DNA from: Sphagnum compactum
Lineage: Eukaryota > Bryophyta > Sphagnopsida > Sphagnales
Assembly (NCBI GenBank): GCA_965153455.1
Contig: OZ234496.1
Location: 14,314,304 to 14,378,303 of the forward strand
Length of the DNA stretch: 64,000 nt
Direction of reading: 5' to 3'
Position 1 is the first letter of the stretch. The number at the start of each line of letters is the position of its first letter. Below, piece by piece: positions 53,553-63,981 of this stretch. The notes under the pieces are model-generated. The model saw only the letters and a list, made by a program, of their open reading frames with translations. It had not been told where the DNA came from and did not search any database. The position numbers and the translations under genes were made by a program.

Positions 53553-55357
53553 CAATATGCCAAAATGTGTTTTTCATGACTAAAAAAATTGGTGACTATG
53601 TTTAAGTTTAGTCATGTAGTCATTTTCCTATCATGTCCTTATTTTGTTCATAATCATTTTCTTTTAGTCATTTTCATGATTATGTTGTGACATTTGCAAC
53701 TATGTTGTGACTATGTTGCAACTACATTTCATAAATGACTACATGTGAATTATTATCATTATTTTTTGGTATTGTTCAATTTTTAAAATAAGTAGATTAA
53801 TTGATTAATTTTTATGACACTAAATTAATAAATTACATGAATAAAAAATTAAAAAAGATTAATTATAACTTATATTTCAAAAAAAAATTCAATAATTAAA
53901 TTCCAATATTTATACACAAATTTTATTGACATCATCCATAAAAATTCATTTATGCAACTAAATATACATTTATTCAATGTATATTCAAGTTTTATCATTA
54001 TTTAGAATATAAAATCTATTATAAACTAAAAATTAGAATTTCATAAATTTATTAATTATATATGATTATTTGATATTTTGTAAGTTTAAAATTAATATTA
54101 AAACTATTAATGTATTACATCATAAATCATATAATTGATATAACATTATTTGATTCTTGAAATTAACATTTAATACTCAAAAATATTTAAATTAAATCTT
54201 TATCATGATTTAAAACTATCATAATATATTATAATATAAAAATAAAAATAAAAATATTGTAAAATTACTAATTATATATCATTATTTGATATTTTGTAAA
54301 TTAGAGGTTGATATTTAAACACATATTTTACATCATAATAATATAATTGATATTTTAAATATATTAAATTTTTATTTAATAAAAATATTAATGATCTATT
54401 TATGAATATTATATGTGAATAAATTATATATCAAATAAATCAAATTTTTATAATATAAAATTTTATTCAAATATAGGTTTAAGATGTGGGAGGTATATCA
54501 AAATTTTAAGAGTATGTCACCTTTAAAAAAATTCCATCTATAATTAAATCATGTGCTTGAGCCTTTAAAGAAAAGAATCATCATTGAAATCTTATTAAAT
54601 AACAAACTTGAAGCATTGTTTTCCTCAAATGAATTTACAATTTTAAAAGGAGAAAAATATAAATGTGTATCATTGAAAAAAAATTAACAATGAACTTCTA
54701 ATTTTTGTAATTTGGACAAAATATCATTAAAATATTAAATATTGAAGTTGGCATTTGTGGAATGTTTATAACAAAACATTGGTTAAATAAAAAGCACCTC
54801 GTTATGTTTACACAACAAGTGAGGTGGTTTGTTGGTAGAGGAATTCATTTCCATCCGTAGGATCAAACCTTGCAAATGACATGGTTGTGGTCAACAATGA
54901 TATGTTGATTGAATGTTCCCTACACCTAGGCCACCTAGCCTTAGGCTACCTAGCTACCTAAGCTAATTTTTAAAGCTAACATTATGTAATGCCATGTGTC
55001 AAAATATCATACGATGAAAAAAATTTAATTAAAAATATCTAATATTATTAATTAATGTTATAATTATAATTATAGATTATTATATTAAATTATTTACACA
55101 AATATATACTATATATATCTATATATATATTAGGTGTGTGTATATACAATTTGGGATATATATATCCTTCATGATTATGTAGTCGCAAAATATAGTCATA
55201 TGTAGGTTTTCAACTAGGACACATAAACGACTAGATGTTTTATGCAACGTGTCCTAATGAACTAACTAGTCATGTAGTCATATGCAGTCAGATTTGTTTT
55301 ATATGACTACAAATTTAATTGTATATGTAATTGTAAAGGACACATTTTGGCGTAGTG
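53553..55357. mobile_element. Non-autonomous CACTA (EnSpm-type) DNA transposon
   Basis: The right end reads inward as CACTACGCCAAAATGTGTCC (plus coordinates 55338-55357), the classic plant CACTA terminus. The left end at 53553 reads CAATATGCCAAAATGTGT, the same terminus with a few changes. The 3-bp target duplication AGT lies on both sides (53550-53552 and 55358-55360), as expected for this superfamily. Both subterminal regions repeat short GACTAC/TAGTCAT words in opposite orientation, typical of transposase-binding subterminal repeats. The interior is very AT-rich, with an internal duplication of about 215 bp (near 54040 and 54260). No transposase is encoded, so it would depend on a partner element. 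Confidence 0.85.
54820..54885 (+). repeat. tRNA-like block, possibly a SINE head
   Basis: Inside the CACTA element, TGGTTTGTTGGTAGAGG (from 54825) resembles an RNA polymerase III A box (TGGYNNAGTGG), and about 35 bp on GGATCAAACCT resembles a B box (GGTTCGANTCC). The interior cannot fold as a normal tRNA. A tRNA-derived SINE fragment is the likeliest reading. No poly(A) tail or target duplication was identified. Confidence 0.4.
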
Positions 55358-56035
55358 AGTTGATCATCAAATGTTTTGTGTGTGTCAAATTATTCTTGTT
55401 TCTTTTATGTGATCTTGTTGTGTCATTGAGTTGGAATTATGTTTAACCGGTGTTATATGTTCATGCTATTAACAACAACGTTGGCAACACAAAACATACA
55501 TGTACGGCTAAATGATGTTGTGGTAGTTCAAGGCATGGAGAACATGTCAAATACTCCCTACTACTTGGACCAAGGCTAAGTTGCTCACCACATTTTAGAT
55601 TTAGAACCTAATGTGGGCTTGTTTCTAATCTCTTAAAAGGTGAAGGCTTTTTTGTAAATTTTGCTTTGAATGGACATTGACAAATATTGCATGGTCAAAT
55701 AGAGGCTCTCAATGTTAAATACTTTGCACTGATTAGGTTAGATTAGTTGTAGGCAGGTTATTGACGAGGTCATGGGGGAAGGATGGTCTTTGGGATGTGT
55801 ATAATGATGTTGCTATGGGAATATGTGCTGATAACCACAACATGACTAAAAAAATCACAAATACATCCTTTCATATTTTCTCATTTGCATAGAAATGACT
55901 TGTGGTCAATGGGGTGACAAATCTAGTTATTTCAATTGACTTCATATTTTCGTGTCTGATGCATTTGTATACCCAGATCACACAAGATCAAGAAAACGAT
56001 GGCAACAATTGTTGGTTGTAACAATGAAAAGAAAA
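55358..56035. other. Intergenic DNA right of the CACTA element
   Basis: No gene recognised. AT-rich with simple A/C/G words that grade into the tandem repeat at 56036. Confidence 0.4.
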
Positions 56036-56335
56036 GACCACAACGATGAGCAAAACCACAAGATCATCAAAATTAAGAAAATGATAATGGATAGTTGTTA
56101 ATTGCAACAATGAAAAGATCACAATGATGAACAAGATCACAACGATGAAAATCAAGACGATGATGACAGATATTCATTGTAACAATGAAAAGACCACAAC
56201 AATGAGCAAAACCACAAGATCATCAAAATTAAGAAAATGATAATGGATAGTTGTTAATTGCAACAATGAAAAGATCACAACGATGAAGATCAAGATGATG
56301 ATGACAGATATTCATTGCAACAATGAAAAGACCAT
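56036..56335. repeat. 156-bp tandem duplication
   Basis: GACCACAAC..ATGAGCAAAACC begins at 56036 and again at 56192. The copies are nearly identical over AAGATCATCAAAATTAAG and ATAATGGATAGTTGTTAATT, and the second copy is slightly shorter. Within each, AACAATGAAAAGA words recur, pointing to an older short-unit repeat. Confidence 0.85.
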
Positions 56336-56473
56336 GATGACAAGAACAAAGCCCATCTTATATATAATTACAAACATGGTGTGCGTGCGTCCGTCTGTCC
56401 GTTTTTACCTTTTCGAAGTTACTTAATTCACCTAAGTTACTTTTTACTGAGTGGCAGTTAGGAAGTTACTGAG

Positions 56474-56575
56474 CGGCAGCAGGGGGGGGGCCAGCAGGGG
56501 TGGGGGGGGGCTAGCAGGGGTGGGGCGGGCCAGCAGGGGGGGGGGCAGCACAGGTGGGGGGGGGACGGGCGGGAA
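56474..56575 (+). repeat. G-rich low-complexity tract with a short repeating unit
   Basis: Runs of four to nine G are spaced by CCAGCA, CTAGCA or GGCAGCACA, giving about five units of roughly 20 bp. On the plus strand it has many G-runs that could form a G-quadruplex. It lies about 700 bp upstream of the MRS2 start codon. Confidence 0.8.
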
Positions 56576-56604
56576 AGGACCGGACGGGGGAGTGAAGGGA
56601 GGTG

Positions 56605-56625
56605 TTTTTTTTTTTTTTTTTTTTT
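56605..56625 (+). repeat. Poly(T) tract
   Basis: 21 T in a row immediately after the G-rich tract, giving an abrupt G-to-T strand asymmetry. Confidence 0.85.
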
Positions 56626-57232
56626 CGTTTTTTTTGGGTCCTCCCTCCTTTTCTTGGGGGTGGCTGGAGTGGCGTAGCCACGGGTTACCAACCACTCGTA
56701 AGAAGATGAAGAGGAGGAGGACTATGGTGTTGCTGGTCAATCAACAAGAAGAAAAACACCATAACCACCAACTACCAGCTTCACTTAGCCCATGTGCCTG
56801 ACGTGCATTGCGTGAACTAAGGCATCTACCATTTACAGCGGCAAATTTCCAGGAGAGCTTTAATTGTTTTCCTCACTAGGGTTCGAAGTAGGCTTCTTCT
56901 TGGAGGGTGACAATAGGATCGGTCCCCCAATTTCATCCTCCTCAAGGTCGAGGGTCCCTGCGAATTGATGTGCTCTGGGTCGAGGGTTCCAACCAAGGCC
57001 GCCTGGTCTAGGGTCTGTTCTTGTCTCTGGAGCTCGCTTGCTCCGTGTTTTCCAGACCAAGCTCCTCCTCCCTCCTCCACGAGTTTGAACGATCTGTTTT
57101 GGATTTCCGTATTTGAGGCGCCGGGGTTTGAGGATCTCGTGTTTTTTCTGCTTTGAATTATGTCCTGCAGTGGTTTCTGGAGAGGTAGAAGGTGATGTGA
57201 ATGTCTTCTTCCGTTTTGCTTTTGTTCACACA
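56626..57232 (+). promoter_or_regulatory. Promoter and leader region of MRS2
   Basis: Composition becomes gene-like from about 56800 (CTC and GAG words, short CT-rich stretches). An ORF in frame with MRS2 begins at 57113, but the ATG at 57233 starts a normal MRS2 N-terminus and is preferred; the sequence before it is probably leader. No clear TATA box is recognised. Confidence 0.35.
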
Positions 57233-59387
57233 ATGGGGAAGCCAGCAGTGGTTGCGAGGCCCGTGGACAGGCTTGTTGTGCAACAACAACAAGCAAGGGG
57301 AATTGCGCAAGCCCCCCCTCCACAACGAGTGGAAAATCAGGTGGCCCTGGCCCCTATTTTGAAGAAGAAAAAACCTGGTGCTAAGTTATGGATGCGCTTC
57401 GATGCAGCTGGCAATTCAGAAGTTTTGGAGTGCGACAGGAATGCAATACTTCAGCGTGTCTCAATTCCTGCTCGAGATCTCCGCATTTTGGGACCTGTCT
57501 TCTCACAGTCATCACATATTCTTGGTCAGTAAAGTGTTATCCCCACTCCCCCTTTGAAGCTCACAGAATTTGCTTATATGTGTATTTTCTGCATCTGATC
57601 TCACACAACTTCTGTTTGAGGCATACGTTATCAATATTCTCCATGTGCTGTGACAAAAGATCTGGATTTCTTGAGCAAGATGACAAGCAGTTTCCACAGA
57701 ATCATTTTGCAAAATTAGGGTTCATGCTTCTGTAGTGGTGATGATAATGAGGAGATGATTCTTAACAACACATACACTCTGTTGTGAAATAGCAAGAGAG
57801 AATGCCATGGTGGTCAATTTGGAGTACATAAGGACGATCATTACAGCAGAGGAAGTGTATCTTCTGGATCCAAACAATCCGACTGTGGTTCTGTTTGCTG
57901 AAAGACTCCAGCAGCAGCTTTTGCTCCAAAACCAAATAGAAAAGGAAGGAGGCACACAGGCTATGGTGTCGGAAGGATTGTCAGAGCAGCTTCCATTTGA
58001 GTTCCGTGTGCTTGAAATTGCACTAGATGTTGTTTGCCACTACCTGGAGACCAAAGTATGGGAATTGGAGCACAAAGCACGTCCTGCTTTGGACCAATTG
58101 ACAAAGATGATCAGTACAAGTAACTTGGAGCTTGTCCGATTGGTGAAGAGCCAGCTTACTCGGCTCACTGCTCGTGTTCAGAAGGTTATGTTTTTCAAAG
58201 CAATGCTGAGTTTATCCATTTTTTGTGCTTGTGAAGAAGAACTTTTGTTTTGGAGTTAAGAAGAATTTTGTAGATGTGCCTTCTCTTTGGTATATAGACC
58301 CAAAATCGCAAGACCTGTGGAAACATATGCACAGAAGGAAATTAGGGTAATGTATCCATTGCCCACTTCAATGATGTTTAACAGGTACGGGACGAATTGG
58401 TACAATTACTGGATGATGATGAGAACATGGCAGACCTCTATTTGACCCGTAAACTGCAGCAGACACAGCACATGGATTCTCCTCTTGTCACAATAATCTC
58501 AGATGATGGAGGGACTGCAAGTTCAATAGTGTCCCGAAAACTGGTTCGCTTGGCTTCATTAAAAGGCCATGGCCATAGCCGTCGGAGCACAGCTACACAT
58601 ACAGTGAATAGTGGTCTTGATGTGGATGAGCTTGAGATGTTACTAGAGGCTTATTTTATGCAGGTTGATGCCAGCCTCAACAAGCTTTCCCTGGTTAGTG
58701 TCAATTCTTTTTTGCCCTCCACATATGATTAGTGCCCCTTGCAGTGGTTGTTTTTATTCATGAGACATCATAGCCAGATCCAGTTATGTGAGTTTGGTGC
58801 AGTTTAGCATTACATCAAAGGCAAAGGGGGTAAGTGTGCATGGGTCACAGTTTGAGGCTTCAGGGTTCACTTTACTATTCCAGGCAGCTGTACACTGTGT
58901 CAATTAGGTTTCATGGTGGTGCTGAGCTGTTTTTCAGGTTAAACCCACAAGCTGAATCCTCCTTGCAACTGCTACATAATAATTTTGTTGGTTGCATTGA
59001 ACAAGCCCTAATTTTCATCCAGGTCATTGGCTGATAATTGTAGTCCTTTGGGTTGCAGCAGCTAGGAAAGGCATGGTTTGGTGAACTGATTTAAGGAATC
59101 TCGGATTGCAGGTACGCGAGTACATAAGTGACACTGAAGACTATATTAACATTCAGCTTGACTACCAGCGAAATCAACTGTTTCAGTTTCAGATACTGCT
59201 GGGTGCATCAGCTTTGTCCCTTGCAATAGGTATGGCAATAGTTGGGCCAGTGAGCATGAACATACCCATTCCTTTATACAACTACTACAACTGGTTTGCT
59301 CCTTTTGTTTGCTCCATGGTGGTTGTTTGCATTTCCATCTTCTTCAGTGTCATTGGTTATGTCCGTTGGAAAGGACTATTTGAATAA
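57233..59387 (+). CDS. MRS2: MRS2-type (CorA superfamily) magnesium transporter, GMN motif reads SMN (4 exons)
   Basis: Plant MRS2/MGT proteins are homopentameric Mg2+ channels in plasma, vacuolar, ER, mitochondrial or plastid membranes. Exons 57233-57524, 57793-58184, 58385-58693 and 59112-59387 join in frame to 422 aa, a normal length. Family blocks: LWMRFDAAGN, IPARDLRILGP, ENAMVVNLEYIRTIITAEEV, ELEHKARPALDQL, RVQKVRDELVQLLDDDENMA, DELEMLLEAYFMQVDASLNK and EYISDTEDYINIQLDYQRNQ. Transmembrane helices are at about 356-378 and 392-416. The usual pore signature Gly-Met-Asn at the end of helix 1 is here Ser379-Met380-Asn381 (AGC ATG AAC, 59253-59261). All else is intact. The N-terminus has a Gln-rich stretch and no clear plastid signal. 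Which membrane it serves cannot be told. Confidence 0.93.
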
Positions 59388-61523
59388 TAAAACCAACTGG
59401 AGAAAGAGGTTTTATACAATGAGCAGATGAAGGTATTTTCTGGTAAATCAGATGCTATGTAGTCAAAACAGTTTTGAATTCTTTGTTGATATCAGCAGTG
59501 AAAGGATATCCTCAGTTTGCAGGGGGCCCCAACCACTAGTACCCTATATGTAGGCCTCTCTATGCCTTAGAGGCTTAGTTGATTGCTTGTAAAGTGGCAA
59601 GCTCGAATGAAACTTACCATCACAAGCTTGTTGCAGCTTGAAGGAGGATATTATTGATTCTTTTGATTAGCTGATCTCTTGAATGCTATCAACATCATGA
59701 CCGAGTTTCCATGTTGCTTCTGGAGTTGTCACAGAAACTCAGTATACACAATTTTTGTATACTTTTTTGCCTGAAAATTTGGGCAGATGATTACAATTTT
59801 ATCTGCACCCACTGTTGGGAGTGGATGTTCAGGAGCTGATGAAGTCAGTGGGTAGACACAACAGCTAGTCATGTGAGTTCATCATGAAGGTCATGCTCTT
59901 ATACTTTGTGAATGATATTCATAGGATATGACTGCATGCATTCTAGTTGTTTTAGTTTTGGTGTCAGGGGAACCCAACAGCTACCTGCAAATTGTTTTTG
60001 TGCTCATCTCTTTCCAATTTCATAGATATATACTAATGTAAAACTCAAAGCTGTGAAACTGGCGGTGTATACTTAAATTGTTTTTTCCAGGACATAACAG
60101 GTCAAAATAGATTTCAATGGTCTAGCTGTGCCAATTTTGATGAACTGACAGTTTGTATGGTTGCAGGGCTGCTGCTGCATAGCTTCATTCGGAGTCTGTC
60201 TTGTTAAGAATAATGCTCAGTGGAATGCGTTTTGAAAATTTGCTAAATAGTTCCCAAAAGGTCGGGTCAGAAAATCTGTTGGATGTGAACATGACAGATA
60301 TCTGGCAGGTTGAAAGAACTGCCCAAGCAATTCCTGGAAAGGACCACCTGCCTCTGATATATCCAGCCCTGCTCGAGAACTCATGATTCTGAGGTTAGGG
60401 TTAGAGTTTGAGGTTAAGGTTAGGTTTTATAGGCAATAAATAATTAATTACTTTTTTCACTTTATATAACCCAAATCGAAGAATTGGTTTCACATATCCA
60501 ACTATTATGATATCAGAGAGGGACGGGTACCACAAATATCTGGTGATAGAAGAAATTTGAGATTTGAACAGCCTTGAAGGTTCTTTGATTTCTGTTGTTT
60601 GAGAGAACTGGCCTGAACTTATCATTTACAAAAGTGATATCCACCCAACAATGGTGTGTCTACTGGTGTTGGGCGGTTATGAAAAACAAGACCACACCCC
60701 CAGCAGTTATAAGGGCTAATGACCATGGTTTTTCAAAATAGCAATGAACCGATTCTGCTAAGTTCCATGGTTCTCAAAAAATTGTGAACTCCTTCAACGC
60801 CGCCAGTTATTTCATGAACACCGGTTTTGAGGATTTTGACATCACTGAAACAGGCAGTTTTTAAATTCTGGTTTCTAAGTTTTCCCCTCTTCTGAATCCA
60901 AAACTTTCAGAGGCTTTCAAAGCCTTTTGGGGAGGTGCTTGGGGTGGCTGGGGAAGGGGGTAAATGTGGGTGTGGCCAAGATGGGTGTTCCCAGTTCATT
61001 GTCCCCTAATTCTCTCCAGATGGCCACATCTAATCACATCAGGAGTCAGGATTAGTGCCTTCAATATTATTACATTTGAAATTAGTCCAGCTAACCCCTC
61101 TAAGAAACTCTAAATACAGAATTAAAAAAAATAAAATCATCCTAATCGTGTGCTAACCATTTTCTACAATCCTGTGCTAATCATTTTCTATAATCCTATG
61201 CTGCTAATCACGTGCTAATCGTGTATACAGCTAGTCAGTTTCTCTGAAGGTGTAACATTTTTACAACAGGATTAAGGAACTAATTAGAGGACTAATTAAC
61301 AACACCCAAATGCTAAACATGTACAGTACTTGTGTCTAGTTTAATCGCTTTTTTAGTACTCTTGGAAGCACCCCTAATTAGTTAGTGGTCATCAAAATTG
61401 TCTGAAATATGTTCAAATTAGTACACAAGATTAAGCTTAAGGCAAGTCGTTTAAAGAAAACCAAACACCCTTTGCAAGCAAGCAAGCAAGCTTGCTAAAT
61501 CTCTTGTTCCACGAGCTTGAGAA
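59388..61523. other. 3' flank of MRS2 and intergenic DNA
   Basis: Expressed-looking sequence follows the MRS2 stop. A block at 59775-59858 has a relative at 33890-33953 near PBF1. At 60391-60434 a degenerate GGTTAGGGTTAG tract occurs. Around 61140-61230 the phrase AATC.TGTGCTAATCATTTTCT recurs two or three times. No convincing gene; the ORF at 60201-60386 (+) has no recognised motif. Confidence 0.4.
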
Positions 61524-61687
61524 GAAATTGAGCTTGAGCTTGAGCTTGAGCAGAAATTGAGCTTGTGGAGAGCTTGAGCTTGAAAAGAAATTGAGCTTGA
61601 GGAGAGCTTGAGCTTGAAGAGAAATTGAGCTTGAGGAGAGCTTGATCTTGAAGGGAAATTGAGCTTGAGGAGAGCTTGAGCTTCAGG
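61524..61687. repeat. 34-bp tandem repeat downstream of the VQ gene
   Basis: Units beginning GAAATTGAGCTTGAGGAGAG start at 61553, 61587, 61621 and 61655, with a shorter unit at 61524 (29 bp). Each contains nested GAGCTT words. On the VQ gene strand this lies about 360 bp past the stop codon, possibly in the 3' untranslated region, where it would read as CAAGCTC repeats. Confidence 0.9.
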
Positions 61688-62048
61688 GACTAGTTTAGAT
61701 CATAGTGAACTTCGACTAAGCTCTGGGACTTGAGAATGGTGCCAGGGATGAACTGGATTGAGGATCTGATTTGTGGACCAAAGCTGATGATCACCATTGT
61801 TGTTAGCTTTGAGAAACTTACAGGAAGAGCAATTCCCGGCAGCTGCCATCAAACTTTTGCAAGCTTTTCATGAGCTGGATTAAGTGCTGTACCTCGACCC
61901 TGGAGCAGTGCCCCGGATAGAAGACTTTTGTTGGAGCTCTTGCCAAATTGCTGCTGTTGACGTGTTTGATTGTTAATTAAGCTCTCGATCTCCATACGCG
62001 TGGCGTGGAATTTATAGCTACCAGATCTGGGCGCCAGCTAATTTGTTT

Positions 62049-63518
62049 TCAGAATCCGCCTCGACGGATCAGTACGAGGTCATCCACAGCTTCGACGTTG
62101 ATAGCTTGGATGTCTCTAAGGGAAACCATGGTGCCGGGAGTCGGAGAGTAACCGCTATGAGCAAAGGGGAGAGGCCCACGAGAAGCTGTTGAACCCATGC
62201 TGTTCCAGCTGCAATTATCCAAGGATGACGACGAAGAAGAAGAAGACCACATCGTGGTGGAGCTGCTTGGTGAGATGCTGCTTGGCGAGAGAAGATCAGC
62301 CGGAAGATTGTCGACCATAAGCTCCGGCGACAAATCATTTTCGGAAGAAGCTGACGCAAAGACCTTCGGGTAGCTTCCTGCATCGATGCAAGAAGCTGAC
62401 ATGAGAGTTGATCCTGAAGCTCCAAAAACCCCGGCGACCGCCAAGCTCATCATCATCGTATGCAGTTCTTGATCATGAACGATCTGTTGAGAGCTTTGAA
62501 GCAAGCTGCCGAGTCTGGTGGAACTGGCGCTGCAAGTTCTTGCAGCCGAGTAGTAGTCGTCGAGGGAGGTCCCCATGAGATGATCTGCGGCCAAGAGACC
62601 CAACTGGTCGCTGAAGCAGTCGAGACCAGCGAGACTCAGAGGCTCGCGTTTAGAAGACACAGCCGTCCAGGGATTCATTGTCGCAGCTTGCACCTGATCG
62701 AAACTAGCGGAGGCACTGAATAACATGTTGCAAGGGTTCCAAAACAGCTCGCCGGGGCTGGGATCGTGCAGCTGCTGGCTTTCGAGGTAGCTCGGCAGCG
62801 GCCCTTTCGGTGACAAGTCGTCTGCATCGCCGCACTGTTTCAAAATATACTTCTTCGCAGCTAGTCCCGAGCTGCTCGCGAATCTTGTCGACTGCAGCTC
62901 GGCCTCTTCAGAGCTTGTCGATGAAGCTGGCGAACTTACAGCTGCACAATTAAGAAGCTGCTGCTCCTGCTGGATCTGCTGGATCTGGACGCTGCTGTTG
63001 TGATGTTCTGACTGATCCAGCAGTGCGTCGACATTGTCTGCAGTCTCGCGAGAAGTTGATCCGTCGACTTTGAGGCGGCAGCGGCGCAACCGGCGAGTGT
63101 GATGAAATGAGCTGCCGGTAAGCTTCTGCACAAGCGACATGAAACTCTCGGCATTCGTGTGAATGATCTTGGGCGCAAAGGTGTGAATGATGACGGGCGG
63201 CTTGAACTCATCGATGGCAGGCCGCTGCAATATTGTGAGCCGCGATGGTTTCCGAATGCGGCCGTGCGACTGAGATTTGCTTACCTTCAACGCCTGACCC
63301 CGCAAACTGCTATGTCGATCCGCTTGAGCTGGAGTCCCAGTAGCTCCTGCTGCACCTGCTTCTGCTGCTTTCCTTAATGCCAAAGTGAAGTCGGCGGTCC
63401 TGGCTCTAGATATCCGACGAGTTCCGCCAGCGACTACTGCGTGCAGATCACAGCTGCTAGACTTGCCGCTGATCATAAGCTGCCGATCCCTTTCATTCTT
63501 GCTAGTGGTACGACACAT
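62049..63518 (-). CDS. VQ-motif protein (intronless)
   Basis: VQ proteins are plant-specific cofactors that bind WRKY transcription factors through a short FxxxVQxLTG motif and are often MAP-kinase substrates in defence and development. This 489-aa, single-exon protein has the motif as FMSLVQKLTG at residues 126-135, in its usual setting: PPVIIHTFAPKIIHT just before and a basic HHTRRLRRCRLK just after. The N-terminal third is basic (nuclear-type), and the long C-terminal part is Ser-rich and low complexity. SPSS and SPTP at the end are possible MAP-kinase sites. The tail (GPLPFAHSGYSPTP, then SLRDIQAINVEAVDDL) looks conserved rather than random. Lack of introns is common in the family. The start is the first ATG of the frame, reading MCRTTSKNERDR. 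No subgroup is assigned; a MKS1-like (MPK4 substrate) role is possible but unproven. Confidence 0.93.
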   Translation of the reverse strand: MCRTTSKNERDRQLMISGKSSSCDLHAVVAGGTRRISRARTADFTLALRKAAEAGAAGATGTPAQADRHSSLRGQALKVSKSQSHGRIRKPSRLTILQRPAIDEFKPPVIIHTFAPKIIHTNAESFMSLVQKLTGSSFHHTRRLRRCRLKVDGSTSRETADNVDALLDQSEHHNSSVQIQQIQQEQQLLNCAAVSSPASSTSSEEAELQSTRFASSSGLAAKKYILKQCGDADDLSPKGPLPSYLESQQLHDPSPGELFWNPCNMLFSASASFDQVQAATMNPWTAVSSKREPLSLAGLDCFSDQLGLLAADHLMGTSLDDYYSAARTCSASSTRLGSLLQSSQQIVHDQELHTMMMSLAVAGVFGASGSTLMSASCIDAGSYPKVFASASSENDLSPELMVDNLPADLLSPSSISPSSSTTMWSSSSSSSSLDNCSWNSMGSTASRGPLPFAHSGYSPTPGTMVSLRDIQAINVEAVDDLVLIRRGGF

Positions 63519-63701
63519 TGTATGCAGCCCTTCTAGTTTTCTTCAGAGCTGAGCTTGCAATGTCTTCAGAGCTGCAATCTTCAGAGATAATTGCGCAACA
63601 TCAGCTTGCAAATCTAGTTCAGAGTTATATTCTTCAAGGGGCAATCTTAGAGACTGGGCAATTTGGCAGGTACTAGTTTCTAGTGTCTAATTTGCAGGTA
63701 G

Positions 63702-63733
63702 TCTTCTTCTTCTTCTTCTTCTTCTTCTTCTTC
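63702..63733 (-). repeat. (GAA)n microsatellite in the VQ gene leader
   Basis: About ten TTC units on the plus strand, GAA on the gene strand, roughly 185-215 bp before the VQ start codon. It probably lies in the 5' untranslated region. Confidence 0.8.
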
Positions 63734-63923
63734 ACAAAAGTTGCAAAACTACTCTCAAGCTTCCAAAATGTGAACAAACAATTGCTGAATTGATTCTCAT
63801 GGATTTTTTGATGGATTGATGGATTGATACTACATATGAATTATCACAAATTTCACAAACTAATTTGGGTTCTTACAATTTTGTGCACAACAAACTCACC
63901 GCTGATCTGATCAAACCTTAAGC

Positions 63924-63931
63924 TTTATATA
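63924..63931 (-). promoter_or_regulatory. Candidate TATA box of the VQ gene
   Basis: TATATAAA on the minus strand about 405 bp upstream of the VQ ATG. If used, it implies a leader of roughly 370 bases that includes the GAA tract. It is a good TATA consensus, but start-site use is inferred. Confidence 0.5.
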
Positions 63932-63981
63932 AGATCCTTTTTGAATCAAGTGCATATTATTCAGACCTACAAAGGAACTAG

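Noticed and set aside
54825-54885. Functional tRNA gene
   Set aside because: A- and B-box-like words exist, but no acceptor stem, anticodon arm or normal length can be built.
57113-57232. N-terminal extension of MRS2 from an upstream in-frame ATG at 57113
   Set aside because: The extension (MRRRGLRISCFF...) has no family similarity, and the normal N-terminus begins at 57233. Not fully excluded.
58834-59034. ORF within MRS2 intron 3 as an extra exon
   Set aside because: Skipping it joins LNKLSL to VREYISDTEDY exactly as in the family; including it would break conservation.
60391-60434. Interstitial telomere repeat
   Set aside because: GGTTAGGGTTAG and similar words are few and irregular; this is too short to claim a former chromosome end or fusion point.
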